NCBI GenBank assembly: GCA_946902875.1
Contig: OX336353.1
Span: 17,683,151 to 17,747,150, forward strand
Length of the DNA: 64,000 bases
Reading direction: 5' to 3'
Source of the DNA: Nematopogon swammerdamellus
Lineage: Eukaryota; Arthropoda; Insecta; Lepidoptera; Adelidae
Position numbers and translations under genes: made by a program. The first letter of the stretch is position 1. Each line of letters begins with the position of its first letter. The notes beneath the pieces are model-generated. The model was given only the letters and a program-made list of their open reading frames with translations, was not told the origin of the DNA and made no database searches. Below, one piece after another: positions 51,495 through 61,334 of this stretch.

Positions 51495-51555
51495 TAAAAA
51501 ACTGGTCAAATGCGAGTTGGACTCGCGCACCATAATTGACCGGTTTTTGTTAACC
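51495..51555 (+). mobile_element. Rep-N end fragment
   Basis: AAAAACTGGTCAAATGCGAG then TTGGACTCGCGCACCATAAT and an inverted GACCGGTTTTT, beside the next array. Confidence 0.6.
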
Positions 51556-51593
51556 CTTTTTTATTAACCGGTTATAGAGTTTACACTATAATC

Positions 51594-52165
51594 GGCCTCG
51601 CTCTTAGTTACTTACTTTGTTCGAGTAGGTTTATAATTTACCTGAACGAAACTCGGCCTTTGGCCTTCCCTTTAGTTGCCTACTTTCATCGAGAAAGTTT
51701 ACTGTTTACCTGAACCCAGTTTGGGCTTCGACCTCGCCTTTGGGGCTTGGCCTTCGGAGTCTACTTTAGTTACTTACTTTCATCGAGAAATAATATTGAT
51801 TACCTGAACGCAGTTCGGTCTTCGGCCTCGCCCTTAGTCGCCTAGATTCATCGAGAATAATATCGTTAACTTGAACGAAGCTCGGCCTTCGGCCTCGCCC
51901 TTAGTTACTTTCATTGAGAAGGTTTATGGTCTACCTGACCGTAGCTCGGCCGTCGACCTCGCTCTTGGTTACTATCTTTGAGAAGGTTTACAATTTACTA
52001 GAACGCAGCTCGACCTTCGGTGTCGCCTTTAGTTACTTAGATCGAGAAAGAATATCGTTAAACTGAACGTAGCTCGGCCTTCGGCCTCGCCTTTAGTTAC
52101 TTACTTTCTTCCTTTGAAATACGAATTTCACGCGAGCAAAGCTGCGGGCTAAAGCTATATTTTAA
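51594..52165 (-). repeat. 68-bp GGCCGAAGGCC array, ~8 units, with Rep-G end
   Basis: Units carry CTCGGCCTTCGGCCTCGCC, TTAGTTACTTACTTTC and TACCTGAACGCAG. It ends at 52110-52150 with AATACGAATTTCACGCGAGC, the same inverted Rep-G start word that closes the 12-kb array. Units are more diverged than at 10.7-12.8 kb. Confidence 0.8.
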
Positions 52166-52269
52166 TAAATATTTTCAGTGCATAACCAGTTTAACTGTTT
52201 TCTTTTTAGGATTTAGTATCAAAAATGATTAATTTTAATGTGGTTCTGAATGAACGAATAATAATTTGT

Positions 52270-52320
52270 CATATTTAGTTATCCACGCGGACGAAGTCGC
52301 AGGCAAAAGCTAGTCTAATA
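52270..52320 (-). mobile_element. Rep-G relative start (GACTTCGTCCGCGTGGA type)
   Basis: Minus strand: CTAGCTTTTGCCTGCGACTT then CGTCCGCGTGGATAA. Confidence 0.55.
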
Positions 52321-52980
52321 TATATCTAATATATGAAAACTAACTTACATAAATTACACTACACATTTTGACAAAAATTTCGATCTATTATGCAGATAAA
52401 GTGAAATGTGTGTGTAAGCGATTCGACCACTCGAAAATATGAGATTATGTTGTAAGTGTAATATTCGTATATAAACAAGATGTGTAAACATCTATACCGG
52501 GGCCCTGTGTCTGTTCTGGGTTGGAGTAAATTTTGTCACTCTTTATTTATTGGGCAATAAAGTATGTTTTCATTTAATTTCAAATATTTGCAAACATATA
52601 CAATCAAAAGTAGAATTAACATAAATTACACAACTTAAATTATAAAAGCATATTGCTATTTATTTATTCAAAAATATATTTCAACGTAAGAAGGCATGTT
52701 GTTAGCACTGAACCTGAAAAAATTAATTACCTATATGACGTAGGTGGTAAAACGAGTACGTAGTTTGTTATTTAGTATAAATACAATTAAAATAAAATGT
52801 ACAAAAAAGTTCACTTTATAATATTATTTTTCACTTTCACACTCTTGTTATTCTAATAGCGCCCATCTCAAATTAATGGCGCGGAAAATTTAGTGCTAAC
52901 CGTTATCGGAGCTCCTGAACAAGAAGACTGTTTACAGTTTAATTAAAACAAGATTAATGTGCGACCAGTTCTTTTTTAAT
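52320..52980. other. AT-rich; weak LINE-end signal near 52555
   Basis: GGGCAATAAAGTATGTTTTC at 52552 resembles a LINE polyadenylation end. Nothing else recognised. Confidence 0.35.
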
Positions 52981-53004
52981 AAAATAAAACCCCTCGTACG
53001 AGCA

Positions 53005-53781
53005 GTGCTGGCGATGCAACGGATGATGAATTGGCCGGATGCCGGATATCCGGCCTACACCTGGAACAGATCGCCGGATATCCCGCCTGAATCACCGTTA
53101 ATTATGCGTGCAAAGATAACGATAAATTAAAAAAAAAACCGACCACAGAACCACTTCAATGTACATTATATACTCGTATAATATATATAGTTTTTTATGT
53201 TCTTTATTATTATTTTCTTTTCTTTATTTCACGTTTCTTTTCAATTTTACATTAATTTTACATAAGTAATAAAAATATACAAAATCAATATAGAAATTAA
53301 ATAAAAACGGTAATACCGCCGGCGGAGGGAGACAAACCTCCAAGCACGCCGGCGGGTGCAGGCCGTGGCTACGGAGCTCTCCGGGACGACGCGAGGCAAG
53401 CTACGAGCGATAGGTGGTGGTACTAGACACGTAGACCACCACCACCCCCATCTCGGAGAGCTCCGTATCCGTATTTTATTTATTATTATTTTATTATAAA
53501 TGAAATATATTTATTTAGGTAATCATACATACAGCACACGAAAAGAGCAAATAAAATAATAATAAAGAACATAAAAAACTATAAAAACACAAATTACACC
53601 AGTGAAGATTGATGGACATTTTATTTTTATAATATTTCTTCGTAGATTTTAATTAAAGTTTTAGATATTTTAAGTTGGTTTGTAATTTTATTCTAAGTTT
53701 TTCTTAGTTCAATAAAACCGCACAATACATACATAAGACTGGATATCGGATATGGTAACCGGATATCCGTTACACCTCTAG
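53005..53781. mobile_element. possible hAT-like element (weak)
   Basis: Left CAGTGCTGGCGATGCAACGG and right (reverse complement) AGAGGTGTAACGGATATCCG share the AACGGAT block, with CCGGATATCCGG words near both ends. No target duplication is evident. Confidence 0.35.
53187..53582. mobile_element. foldback element, perfect 30-bp inverted ends
   Basis: 53187-53216 and 53553-53582 are exact reverse complements (ATAGTTTTTTATGTTCTTTA...). Inside, TACGGAGCTCTCCG/CGGAGAGCTCCGTA and GGTGGTGGTACTAG/GTAGACCACCACC form nested stems, as do ACCGCCGGCG/CGCCGGCGGG and GGAGG/CCTCC. 396 bp, no coding capacity. Confidence 0.75.
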
Positions 53782-53949
53782 TAATTTCAACGATCACCTT
53801 CTTGAAGGTAATTCCATTTAATCTCTCTGCAGAATGGTCCCAGCTTGAAATTCACAAGACTAAAGGCCACTTCCTTAGATTAAAAAGCAGTCAAGCAGGT
53901 ATACATTTTATGCGGCGATGGTTCCGTGTGCGGTGTTTTGTGCTTAACA

Positions 53950-54378
53950 AAAAAAAAAAACTGGCCAAGTGCGAGTTGAACTCGCGCACCGAGGGTTCCG
54001 TATCGCCATGTCATGGCTAGCGCCACTCACGCTATCTAGATGGCGTGTTATGAAATGCTTCATATTAGTTAAATGTCATGATTAGTTAAAATGCTTCATA
54101 ATCTATTCGGTAGATGGCGCGCGCGCATACACTTTTTGGTTTCTTCTATGGGACGGAACCCCTGTGAATTTTTTACTTTTTCTTATTTTTATATATATTG
54201 TTATACCGGCCATAATAACACATATTCTGTGAAAATTTCAACGGGCTACCTATTACGGTTCAAGAGATACAGCCCTCGGAAAGACGGACGGACGGACAGA
54301 CGGACGGACAGACAGACCGACAGACAGACGGCGTAGGCTTAGTAATAGGATTCCGTACCGGATACGGAACCCTAAAAA
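53950..54378 (+). mobile_element. Rep-N, full-length, plus
   Basis: From ACTGGCCAAGTGCGAGTTGA and CGAGGGTTCCGTATCGCCAT, through AGATGGCGCGCGCGCATACA, ATTTTCAACGGGCTACCTA-type words and (GGAC/GACA)n to GTACCGGATACGGAACCCTA. It serves as the reference copy. Confidence 0.85.
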
Positions 54379-54379
54379 G

Positions 54380-54885
54380 TAATAACTCGTATATTATCTA
54401 GAACAGCCATACTCAAAGTGTAATACCGCGAGAATACGAGAAAAAAAATAAAAAATACACCTCTCCTCTCTGGCTCGATTCAGCTCGGCTGCGCAGACGA
54501 ACTCAACTCAACTCTCTTCTATCAACCAATTGATGAAAAATAAGAAACAGTTTCATACCTCCCATTAGATATTTAATTATTGTTTTTCGCTTTTATTACA
54601 ATATTATGTAAGTAACTGTTACACATTGTAATATGATTGAAAGAAGAAAGAAGAAAAGAGTGCACTAAAACTAAATTTTGTTTATTTTAGGGTTCCGCCA
54701 AATATTTCGCTTTCCAAAAGGGTTCCGTCACCAAAAAAGTTTGAAAACCGCTGATCTAGAACAGTGGTGTCCTACTGGTTTCGCCTCTAAGAGCTACTTC
54801 CATAATATTTCTGTCAAACCCAGCGCACCTTCAAGTGGGAACAGTACCTACATATGTATGATGTTTACATAAAAAAATTTATGGG
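54380..54885. other. no gene recognised
   Basis: Two GGGTTCCG words (54695, 54721) near AAAAGTTTGAAAACCGCTGA, a generic repeat-end motif. No coding signal. Confidence 0.35.
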
Positions 54886-55258
54886 ATTTTTTTTATTTTT
54901 CTCTGCTTGGCTACATCACCTACAACATCCGTGATGTCAGCCCATAACACCCGGTGAGCTAGGTGCCATGTCAGTGCTTCCCTTCGGTCGTGCCGGGTAC
55001 ACTCAATTGGACGGAAAACACAAACTATTTACATAGCCGTTTCGACCGACGTTTCATTCAGTGCGATGGTAACAACCCGGGCGGGTTGAACCCTACCACC
55101 TAGTAAGCTAAGAAGGGAAGGGACCTACAGTTTTACGTGGAATCCGAACCAAATTCAGCCTCCAACGGTCGAGCGGTCACCCATCCAAGAACTGACCGTG
55201 CCCAGCGTTGCTTAAAATCAATAGCGACTGTCTGCACCACTGAGCTGTCGAGGCTGAC
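54886..55258 (-). mobile_element. SINE-A, nearly full-length
   Basis: Tail from CTTGGCTACATCACCTACAA to the core (AAACTGTAGGTCCC on the minus strand) and composite head. The 5S-like part is at 55172-55215 (GGTCAGTTCTTGGATGGGTG on minus). The A box and start word GTCAGCCTC end at 55258. The extreme 3' end is eroded. Confidence 0.8.
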
Positions 55259-55439
55259 AATCTGAGGGAGGGACAATAAGGAGGGATATTGACCTGAAGG
55301 GAGGATATGGGCCTGGCTATTTTCATTTTCAGACTTTTCAAAATCTGCTTTACAATGCATGGCAGCCAGCATTAGGCAATATTTAATGTGTTCTGGGTAT
55401 AAAAATTTTTTTTAAATACGTTGACGTATTTCAAAATAT

Positions 55440-55533
55440 TTTTTATACCCACCCAAGTACATACTGTCTACGCCCGCCCAGGTGTGCTTAACAACAGTCG
55501 ACCTGCCGCATTACTGAGCTACAGAGGCTGAAA
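55440..55533 (-). mobile_element. diverged SINE head (tRNA-like A box plus 5S-like)
   Basis: Minus strand: TCAGCCTCTGTAGCTCAGTA then TTAAGCACACCTGGGCGGGC, GTACTTGGGTGGGTATA. Same module order as SINE-A with many changes; an older subfamily or a related head. Confidence 0.55.
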
Positions 55534-55633
55534 ATCGTAAATATTATAATTATCTTTTCGAATTTGATACGTGGATTTCTTTGGCTTCGGACTGGTGGCC
55601 CCACTTCTCGTCTCCACCAGTGGGGTGGCAAAC

Positions 55634-55730
55634 GGACACGGTTGGCTACATCACCTACAACATCCATGATGTCAGTCCATATCGTGTAACATAACACCGG
55701 GTGAACTAGGTGCCATGCAACTGCAACTCC
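55634..55730 (-). mobile_element. SINE-A/LINE-A tail fragment
   Basis: GGACACGGTTGGCTACATCA through GGGTGAACTAGGTGCCATGC, interrupted by CATATCGTGTAACATAACAC. Confidence 0.65.
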
Positions 55731-55744
55731 GGTCGGCTCCCTAA

Positions 55745-56122
55745 GTGTGTTCACTCGTCTATTTCACGGGGAGTGTTCGGAGGAGCTGTTTAACGCGATT
55801 CCGTCGTCCCCATTCCACCTCCGCACTACGCGTACTGGGCAGGGGATGCACCCCTTTTCAATCGACCTACCACGGATGCGCACCAACCGGTTCTGTAGGT
55901 CTTTTATTCACAGAACCGGGAAAATGTGGAACGCACTCCCTGTCCATCTATTTCCTCCCAAGTACAGCCTGGGGTTTTTCAAAAGGGGCGTGAAAAGGCT
56001 CCTGTCAGGCCGGCATGGCATTCGCAATCCCCCGTGCATCTCATAATGTCCATGGGCATCGTAAGTCACCTACTCGTAAGTGATACGAAGCCGCATGTCG
56101 CGCTTTCAATAAAAAAAAAAAG
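55745..56122 (+). mobile_element. LINE-T1 C-terminal ORF and 3'UTR (best copy)
   Basis: Open frame 55747-56046, 99 codons: MHPFSIDLPRMRTNRFCRSF, IHRTGKMWNALPVHLFPPKY, SLGFFKRGVKRLLSGRHGIR, NPPCIS, stop. It is the C-terminus of a non-LTR pol (tRNA-binding-like end, no catalytic part). The 3'UTR ends TGTCGCGCTTTCAAT plus A-run (56110-56121). This copy defines the family for the other five stubs. Confidence 0.8.
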
Positions 56123-56462
56123 TCAGTGCTTCCCTTCATTTCATGTCGGCCACTACATGGCACCAATCGACTCTTAGCACGTTTCTTGTATGAGGACCGC
56201 CTTAATGTTTTTACTTTTTTTGCTTTTTAGGGTCCCGTCGCAAAATGCGAAGGAAAGGGACCCTTATGGGACAGTACGACCCTGTCACTGGCCACACTGT
56301 TCCTGCGGAAAAGTTTGTTAATATACTCGCAGGAGGGAACATATGTTACTTACATAGGGCTGAGGACGAGGCGGGCACACAAATTTGGGTCAAACTTGTA
56401 TTTTGCTGACATTCAGCCAGATGTTACTTCGCGTGTGTTTGTTACGTGCTTAAAATTAATAA

Positions 56463-56938
56463 TTAAGGTGACGTGAGACTGCGTCTGACTCGAATTTCAA
56501 GAAGTGTACCGTCAATATTACTTACCTCATAGATTCAGTTTTAATAATTAAAATTATGTAAAACTTCATCTATCAGCGCAGATCGATAGCTTTTTGAAAA
56601 TACGATTTGATTAACTTCGCTCGATAGAAAAAAATCATAAACATCGATGTGAACATGCCTCTGAATTGAGTTATAAAAACGCATTTAAGGCAAAGTGACC
56701 AAAAGAAGGTTTTGGAAAAAATATATTTTATTTGTTGAATACCTATATATCTAAATCCGTAGCTTTTTACTTTTTTGTTTCGATCCGTAGTTTTCGAATA
56801 AAAAAATAAAAACCTAATTTTTGATTGATTGATTGTGTTGCATCCTACTCCAACCAGCGAAAGCGGCGCCTTGAAAGAGGAGTACGGCCACAGATTACTT
56901 AATAGTCTAAAACGGGTTGACAGGGCCTTAAGGCGCAC
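56463..56938. mobile_element. left arm of an inverted ~400-bp pair
   Basis: TTAAGGTGACGTGAG (56463) through GCGCAGATCGATAGCTTTTT, TATCTAAATCCGTAG and GGGTTGACAGGGCC. It is inverted at 59125-59501. TTAA bounds the outer side of both arms. The 121-codon minus frame here and the 68-codon plus frame at 59359 are homologous decayed sequence, not evident genes. Confidence 0.7.
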
Positions 56939-57024
56939 GAGGTCCTTTACAGAACAGTTAAGTTCATAATATTTTATGTTAATAGGACATGGGAAAATTT
57001 GGAATCTGTAATTATTTTTTTAAA

Positions 57025-57310
57025 CATACATACATACATACCACACGCTGTATTCCGACAATCGGGGTAAGCAGAGTAATCGGTGTTGTGCTGCAAGTAC
57101 TCCTTCAAATACAGCACAACACCGACCGCCACGTTTAGCAATGTGTTCGGACAAGATAACTATCGAGCAGCAAGTAAGGCACGAAGACCCACCCGCTGCA
57201 TGACTCGGTGGAAGGACCGTTCCAAGGCGAGAGGTGGGTTTCTCGTCGTCCTTTAGCACGGCATCTTGTCCTTATCCCTTAGTCGCCTTTTACGTCATGC
57301 ACGGGGAGAT
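57025..57310 (-). mobile_element. LINE-C 3'UTR copy
   Basis: CATACATACATACCACACGC, CCGACAATCGGGGTAAGCAG, the GGTGTTGTGCTG hairpin, GCATGACTCGGTGGAAGGAC and TTAGTCGCCTTTTACGTCAT. It joins directly to SINE-B-like GGCACCTACCTTCTCGGAGG at 57316. Confidence 0.65.
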
Positions 57311-57344
57311 GAGTATGGCACCTACCTTCTCGGAGGTGATATTG

Positions 57345-57530
57345 GCTGTTCGGAGCATCTATGTACAATAGATGACAATGTCAATTCGAGAGGCCGCTTC
57401 GGACGGAATATTTGTGTCCAGAGTCCAGAGTCCAGGCTCAAGGAGTTTCTGATTTGTAAAGCGTACTACTCTCTAGGTGAGTACTGGACGGATGTCGTTG
57501 CTAACCATACCGATACTGATTGATGCCAAA
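57345..57530 (+). mobile_element. LINE C-terminal stub
   Basis: Frame RNICVQSPESRLKEFLICKA, YYSLGEYWTDVV, stop near 57523: resembles the 'K.FLI.KAYYS..E..TD' end of insect LINE pols. Family uncertain. Confidence 0.4.
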
Positions 57531-57584
57531 ATTTGACTAACAATAAATAATGACCACCAGCAACTTGCCTTAAAGTTCAACCTT

Positions 57585-58135
57585 GTGGGTACTGAGGTGC
57601 CTTACTATAAGTACAATCCACCGCCAGTTCTCGAGAACGGTCATGTCACACTCTACTGGGACCGGTCCATTATCACAGACAGGACTATTCTCGCGAACAG
57701 GCCTGATATTGTGATAGTAGACCGGGAGGCAAGGCGCGCAACGCTCGTCGATATCGCCGTGCCGCACGATGGTAACCTCGTCAGTAAGGAAGCAGAGAAG
57801 ATGTTAAAATATCTGGATCTGCAGCACGAGGTTACCAAAATGTGGCCCGTCGACTCGACGATCGTTGTGCCCATAGTCGTTTCGGCGCATGGGCTGATAG
57901 CGAAGAGCCTCGACGACCACCTTGAGAGGCTCTCGCTGAGTGGTTGGGTCAAGGGCCAGATCCAGAAGGCAGCCCTGCTCGACACTGCACGCATCGTCCG
58001 GAGGTTCCTCTCTTTGGGACCCGACCATCGGTAGCCTGGGCGCGCCCCGCCGCCGGTGGTGGAAACTCCATTTGTTTTTGTATTAATTTTAGATTTTAAG
58101 TTTGTAAATATTATGTAAAATTAATATAAAAAAAA
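57585..58135 (+). mobile_element. LINE C-terminus with RLE-like (PD..D) motif, 149 codons
   Basis: Open frame 57585-58034: VLENGHVTLYWDRSIITDRT, ILANRPDIVIVDREARRATL, VDIAVPHDGNLVSKEAEKML, KYLDLQHEV, ARIVRRFLSLGPDHR. RPD-IVIVD...VDIAVP..N resembles the C-terminal domain of insect LINEs with a restriction-like endonuclease (R2/R4-type); the PD and following D could be catalytic. RT is absent. A 3'UTR with an A-rich end follows (to about 58135). Intact over the segment present but 5'-truncated. Confidence 0.65.
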
Positions 58136-58227
58136 ATGTGTAAATAAATGAATGAATTAATAATGATAAACTATATTGTATACCTACTCGACTTGTAATA
58201 TGAAACATTATTACGAATAAATGATTT

Positions 58228-58290
58228 TGATTTGTGCTTTGGCCCCTCCGACTCAGCCACCCATACCGGATTACATGAAAAAAATGACGC
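58228..58290 (+). mobile_element. SINE-B / LINE-T2 tail fragment
   Basis: GTGCTTTGGCCCCTCCGACT, CAGCCACCCATACCGGATTA, CATGAAAAAA. Confidence 0.65.
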
Positions 58291-58299
58291 TCGCTGCGT

Positions 58300-58905
58300 T
58301 CCCCCTCTGCGCGTCCAGACTGACGCGCTGGAGGAGGAACAGAACTGTCTCCAGACGATTCGCGCAGCCTCTTGTCCAGCTCCCTGCACGATTATTTTTC
58401 AGCTGATTTTATTAATCAAAATGTTTTTCTCATTGTTTCAGGTAAGCTATCTGAATTCATCATCATTGAGTGTCAGAATCTGTAGCTCGGTGGTGGGTTT
58501 CGCCGACCGCCGCCGTACGCGATCTTAAGGCCCCGTACGTAGCTAGCCAAAATTCAGTTCTGGCTCCCTGATTTGCCCGTGCCAAACGCCACCATATCGC
58601 ACTGAACAACCAATCAAAATACTGTCCTTCCTTAGTTGACCTAGGATGCAACCGGCGGCGCGGGCGGCGGCGTGCGGCGGGGGCTCCGCGGCGGCGCACA
58701 TGGGCGCGGTGAGAATGGAAGCCTGACAGTTGTTCGGGTTCCACCGGGGTTTGGGTTTTTATTGATCCACCGCACCGAGGTTTTAACACGACAAAAAAAA
58801 ACACCTTCGCATGGGATGGGATATTCTTAATTTTTTACTTTTTCAATTGTTTTATTATTTCTTGTTATAACCGCCATAATAAAACATATTCTTTGAAAAT
58901 GAGAC
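58300..58905. other. unassigned; GC-rich core 58640-58720
   Basis: The GC-rich part has GGCGGCGCGGGCGGCGGCGT. 58232-58528 is open on plus without a domain. 58740-58800 has TCGTGTTAAAACCTCGGTGC-like end words (minus). Confidence 0.3.
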
Positions 58906-58907
58906 AA

Positions 58908-59062
58908 CACCAACGAATGAATCCTTCAAGAGGGGCGTGAATGGGCACCTGTCAGGCCGGCATGGCATTCGCAACCCCCGCATACGACCGAAGGTCCATG
59001 GGCGTCGTTAGCCGCCTTATGGGTTGCTCGGCACCATATGTCGCGCTTTCAATAAAAAAAAG
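58908..59062 (+). mobile_element. LINE-T1 3' end
   Basis: ATCCTTCAAGAGGGGCGTGA, CAGGCCGGCATGGCATTCGC ... TATGTCGCGCTTTCAATAAA. Confidence 0.8.
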
Positions 59063-59110
59063 ACAGACGGCGTAGGCTTAGTAATAGGCTTCCGTACGGG
59101 ATACGGAAAC
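59063..59110 (+). mobile_element. Rep-N 3'-end fragment
   Basis: AGACAGACGGCGTAGGCTTA, GTAATAGGCTTCCGTACGGG; LINE-T1 appears to have inserted into this Rep-N. Confidence 0.7.
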
Positions 59111-59124
59111 GTCAAAACCTAAAG

Positions 59125-59501
59125 ACATTTAAACTGCCACTGCCCTGTCAACCCGTATTCACCCGTAGTAGTAGGAGTAGGAGTAACACAATCAAGCAAT
59201 ACAAAAATAGGTTTTTATTCCAAAACTACGGATCGAAACAAAAAAGGAAAACCTACAGATTTAGACAATATTCAACAAATAAAATATATTTTTTCCAAAG
59301 CCTTGATTTGGTCACGTTGCCTTAAATACGTTTTTATAACTAAATTCAGAGGCTGTTCATGATTTTTTTCTATCGAGTGAAGTTAATGAAGTCGTGTTTT
59401 CAAAAAAGCTATCGATCTGCGCTGATAGATGAAGTATTACATATATTAAAACTGGCAAACTTCTTGAAATTCGAGTCAAACGCAGCCTCACGTCACCTTA
59501 A
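59125..59501. mobile_element. right arm of the inverted ~400-bp pair
   Basis: Reverse complement of 56463-56938 in order: CCCTGTCAACCCGT, AACTACGGATCGAAACAAAA, CTATCGAGTGAAGTTAATGA, AGCTATCGATCTGCGCTGAT, CTCACGTCACCTTAA. The outer end is TTAA (59498-59501). Confidence 0.7.
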
Positions 59502-59542
59502 CCTTTCGCAAAATAATGTCAAGGAAGACGTTTCATATGCCG

Positions 59543-59842
59543 TAGGGTTGCCAACCGTACTTTAAAATAAAGTATCTTACGTTATTTTAGGTCTCGGTAT
59601 TTTAAACTTTTAAAACAATGCATGAAATTATACGTAAACTGACAGCACCTAAGTAATCGAATGCAGTCCATCATATAGTATATTCAAAAATACCTTATCA
59701 CTGCTGAAATTTGCAAAGAGTACTAAAAATATATTTTCAAAATGTTAATAAAAAATACTTTTTTATGAGGCTGTACTTTTTATTTACCATCCCTGGAATC
59801 AGAAATACGCTATTTCTTCTAAAAAAAAAGTTGGCAACCCTA
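59543..59842. mobile_element. hAT-type MITE, 300 bp, with 7-8 bp TSD
   Basis: Ends TAGGGTTGCCAAC and GTTGGCAACCCTA. TATGCCG abuts both ends (59536-59542, 59843-59849); allowing for the shared A it is ATATGCCG, 8 bp. The interior is AT-rich, with two small plus/minus frames of no interest. Confidence 0.8.
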
Positions 59843-59849
59843 TATGCCG

Positions 59850-60188
59850 CCCCGAAACCAAATTTCTGCCGTATTATACCAGATTTCATACTGCATTTCC
59901 GAGTGTCACCATAATGCAACCTGAATGCATACCATGCGGACGGTATTGTGTTTGGACGCAATACAAAGGCGTCTGGACCATAAATCACGTGGGACACCCC
60001 ACCCACGCCCCGCTATTGGTCGGTGTTGTAACGGATGGCGTATTTCATGCCAGCTCTGGGAAAACATTTCATTTTGTTTTGTCAAGAGGGCCTTTATGTA
60101 CTGGAGGCTTTATGCGTGCATAAATTTGCGAAAATGTTTATTCGCTGAATTGGCATGTTGATAGGCTTGAGAAACTTCAGGAATAGAA
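59850..60188. other. no gene recognised
   Basis: Overlapping short frames (59914-60161) without a domain. Confidence 0.35.
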
Positions 60189-60455
60189 TGTACTCATTAT
60201 TAGAAGAACAAAATTCTCATCACTCAAATCGAAATTCCGTATTTTTTTTCTTACAAAAATAAAATAATACAGTAATAAAAACTCGATGGACAGTGAGTAT
60301 GGACAGTACCTATTTAGTATGCTGTCTGTGGTATGGGGAAGTGCTGTCTAGATCTAGGGAGTGCAATAACCTAGTCCAGTCCCCTTTTTCTTTTCATGTC
60401 ATTTAAATTTAAGTGTTTGGAATTTACCTACATGCAGTTCAATTCTACTAGTTAA
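60189..60455 (+). repeat. unclassified repeat D, copy 2
   Basis: TACTCATTATTAGAAGAACA, AATAAAAACTCGATGGACAG, ACCTAGTCCAGTCCCC, GTTTGGAATTTACCTACATG. It lacks the inner duplication of copy 1 (27306-27640). Confidence 0.7.
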
Positions 60456-60725
60456 AAATTTCCAAGTTACTTAGTCATTTTATTTTTATTTAATAAAGGC
60501 GGATGTTAACCGTCCACCAAATCTCGATGAAACGATTTTCAGCAAAAAATACTATAAAATGACCGAATCTGGGAAAAAGTTTCAGAGCTTTTCGTTTTCA
60601 AATATGGACCGCTTTCGAACCCTGAAGTTACGAAACCCTATCCTGAAACATTATGTATAGTGTCTGTTCTGTATAGAGCACAATACACTCTGAAGGAAAG
60701 TCACCGGAGTTTTGGCTGGACGGAA
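60456..60725. other. no gene recognised
   Basis: No repeat recognised; AATCTCGATGAAACGATTTT resembles generic repeat-family wording. Confidence 0.35.
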
Positions 60726-60727
60726 CA

Positions 60728-60776
60728 TGTGCCCCCTCTGACTCAGCCAACCATACTGAATTACTTAAGAAAAATA
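60728..60776 (+). mobile_element. SINE-B / LINE-T2 tail fragment
   Basis: GTGCCCCCTCTGACTCAGCC, AACCATACTGAATTACTTAA, GAAAAA. Confidence 0.6.
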
Positions 60777-60847
60777 TACATATACAAAATCAAATATAAT
60801 AAGTATGAATTATTGCTTAGTTATTAGAGTTTCGTTATTTTATTATT

Positions 60848-61013
60848 TTTTTTATGGCAACTGTCACGATTGGTTACATCAACTACAACATCCGTGATGT
60901 CAGCCCATAACACCTGGTGAACTAGGTGCCATGTCAGTGCTTCCCTTCATTTCATGTCGGCCCCACTGAACTGGACGGAATACACGAACTATTTACATAG
61001 CCGTTTCGAACGA
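60848..61013 (-). mobile_element. SINE-A/LINE-A tail, truncated beside the LOA LINE
   Basis: TTTTATGGCAACTGTCACGA ... CATAGCCGTTTCGAACGACC, ending where the 3' flank of the LOA element begins. It is either 5'-truncated or the LOA insertion target. Confidence 0.75.
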
Positions 61014-61334
61014 CCCATGTCTCTTGAAAATTATCGCTCGCTCTAGTAGCGTCGACAGCAACACATAAAACCTGCAAACTTTTAAATAGCCCAATTTTCA
61101 TCAGAACGTTTTATAGACCGTTGGTTTATCTGAAAAGTTGAGTCTCCCCAAGGCTGCGGCGGACGCTTCGGAGCCTCCTACCCTTGTAATGGACAGAGCG
61201 AGCGAACGCGCCCTTCCTCTGTTTTCCGGGTTGTTGTTGTTGTTGTTGTTGTTGTTAGGTTTGGGGTTGGCTCTAGGCCTGCAAACTAATCCCGCTTGGT
61301 TGGGGACCTTCGTGCAAAACCCCGCAGGCTCCAG
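61014..61334 (-). mobile_element. 3'UTR of the LOA-like LINE
   Basis: Downstream of the ORF stop on the minus strand, with an (AAC)n run (61231-61256) and no long A-tail. The end at about 61014 is set by the neighbouring SINE tail and is approximate. Confidence 0.55.

Noticed and set aside
56573..56938. 121-codon minus frame
   Set aside because: Homologous to the inverted arm at 59359, where the frame is broken; no domain.
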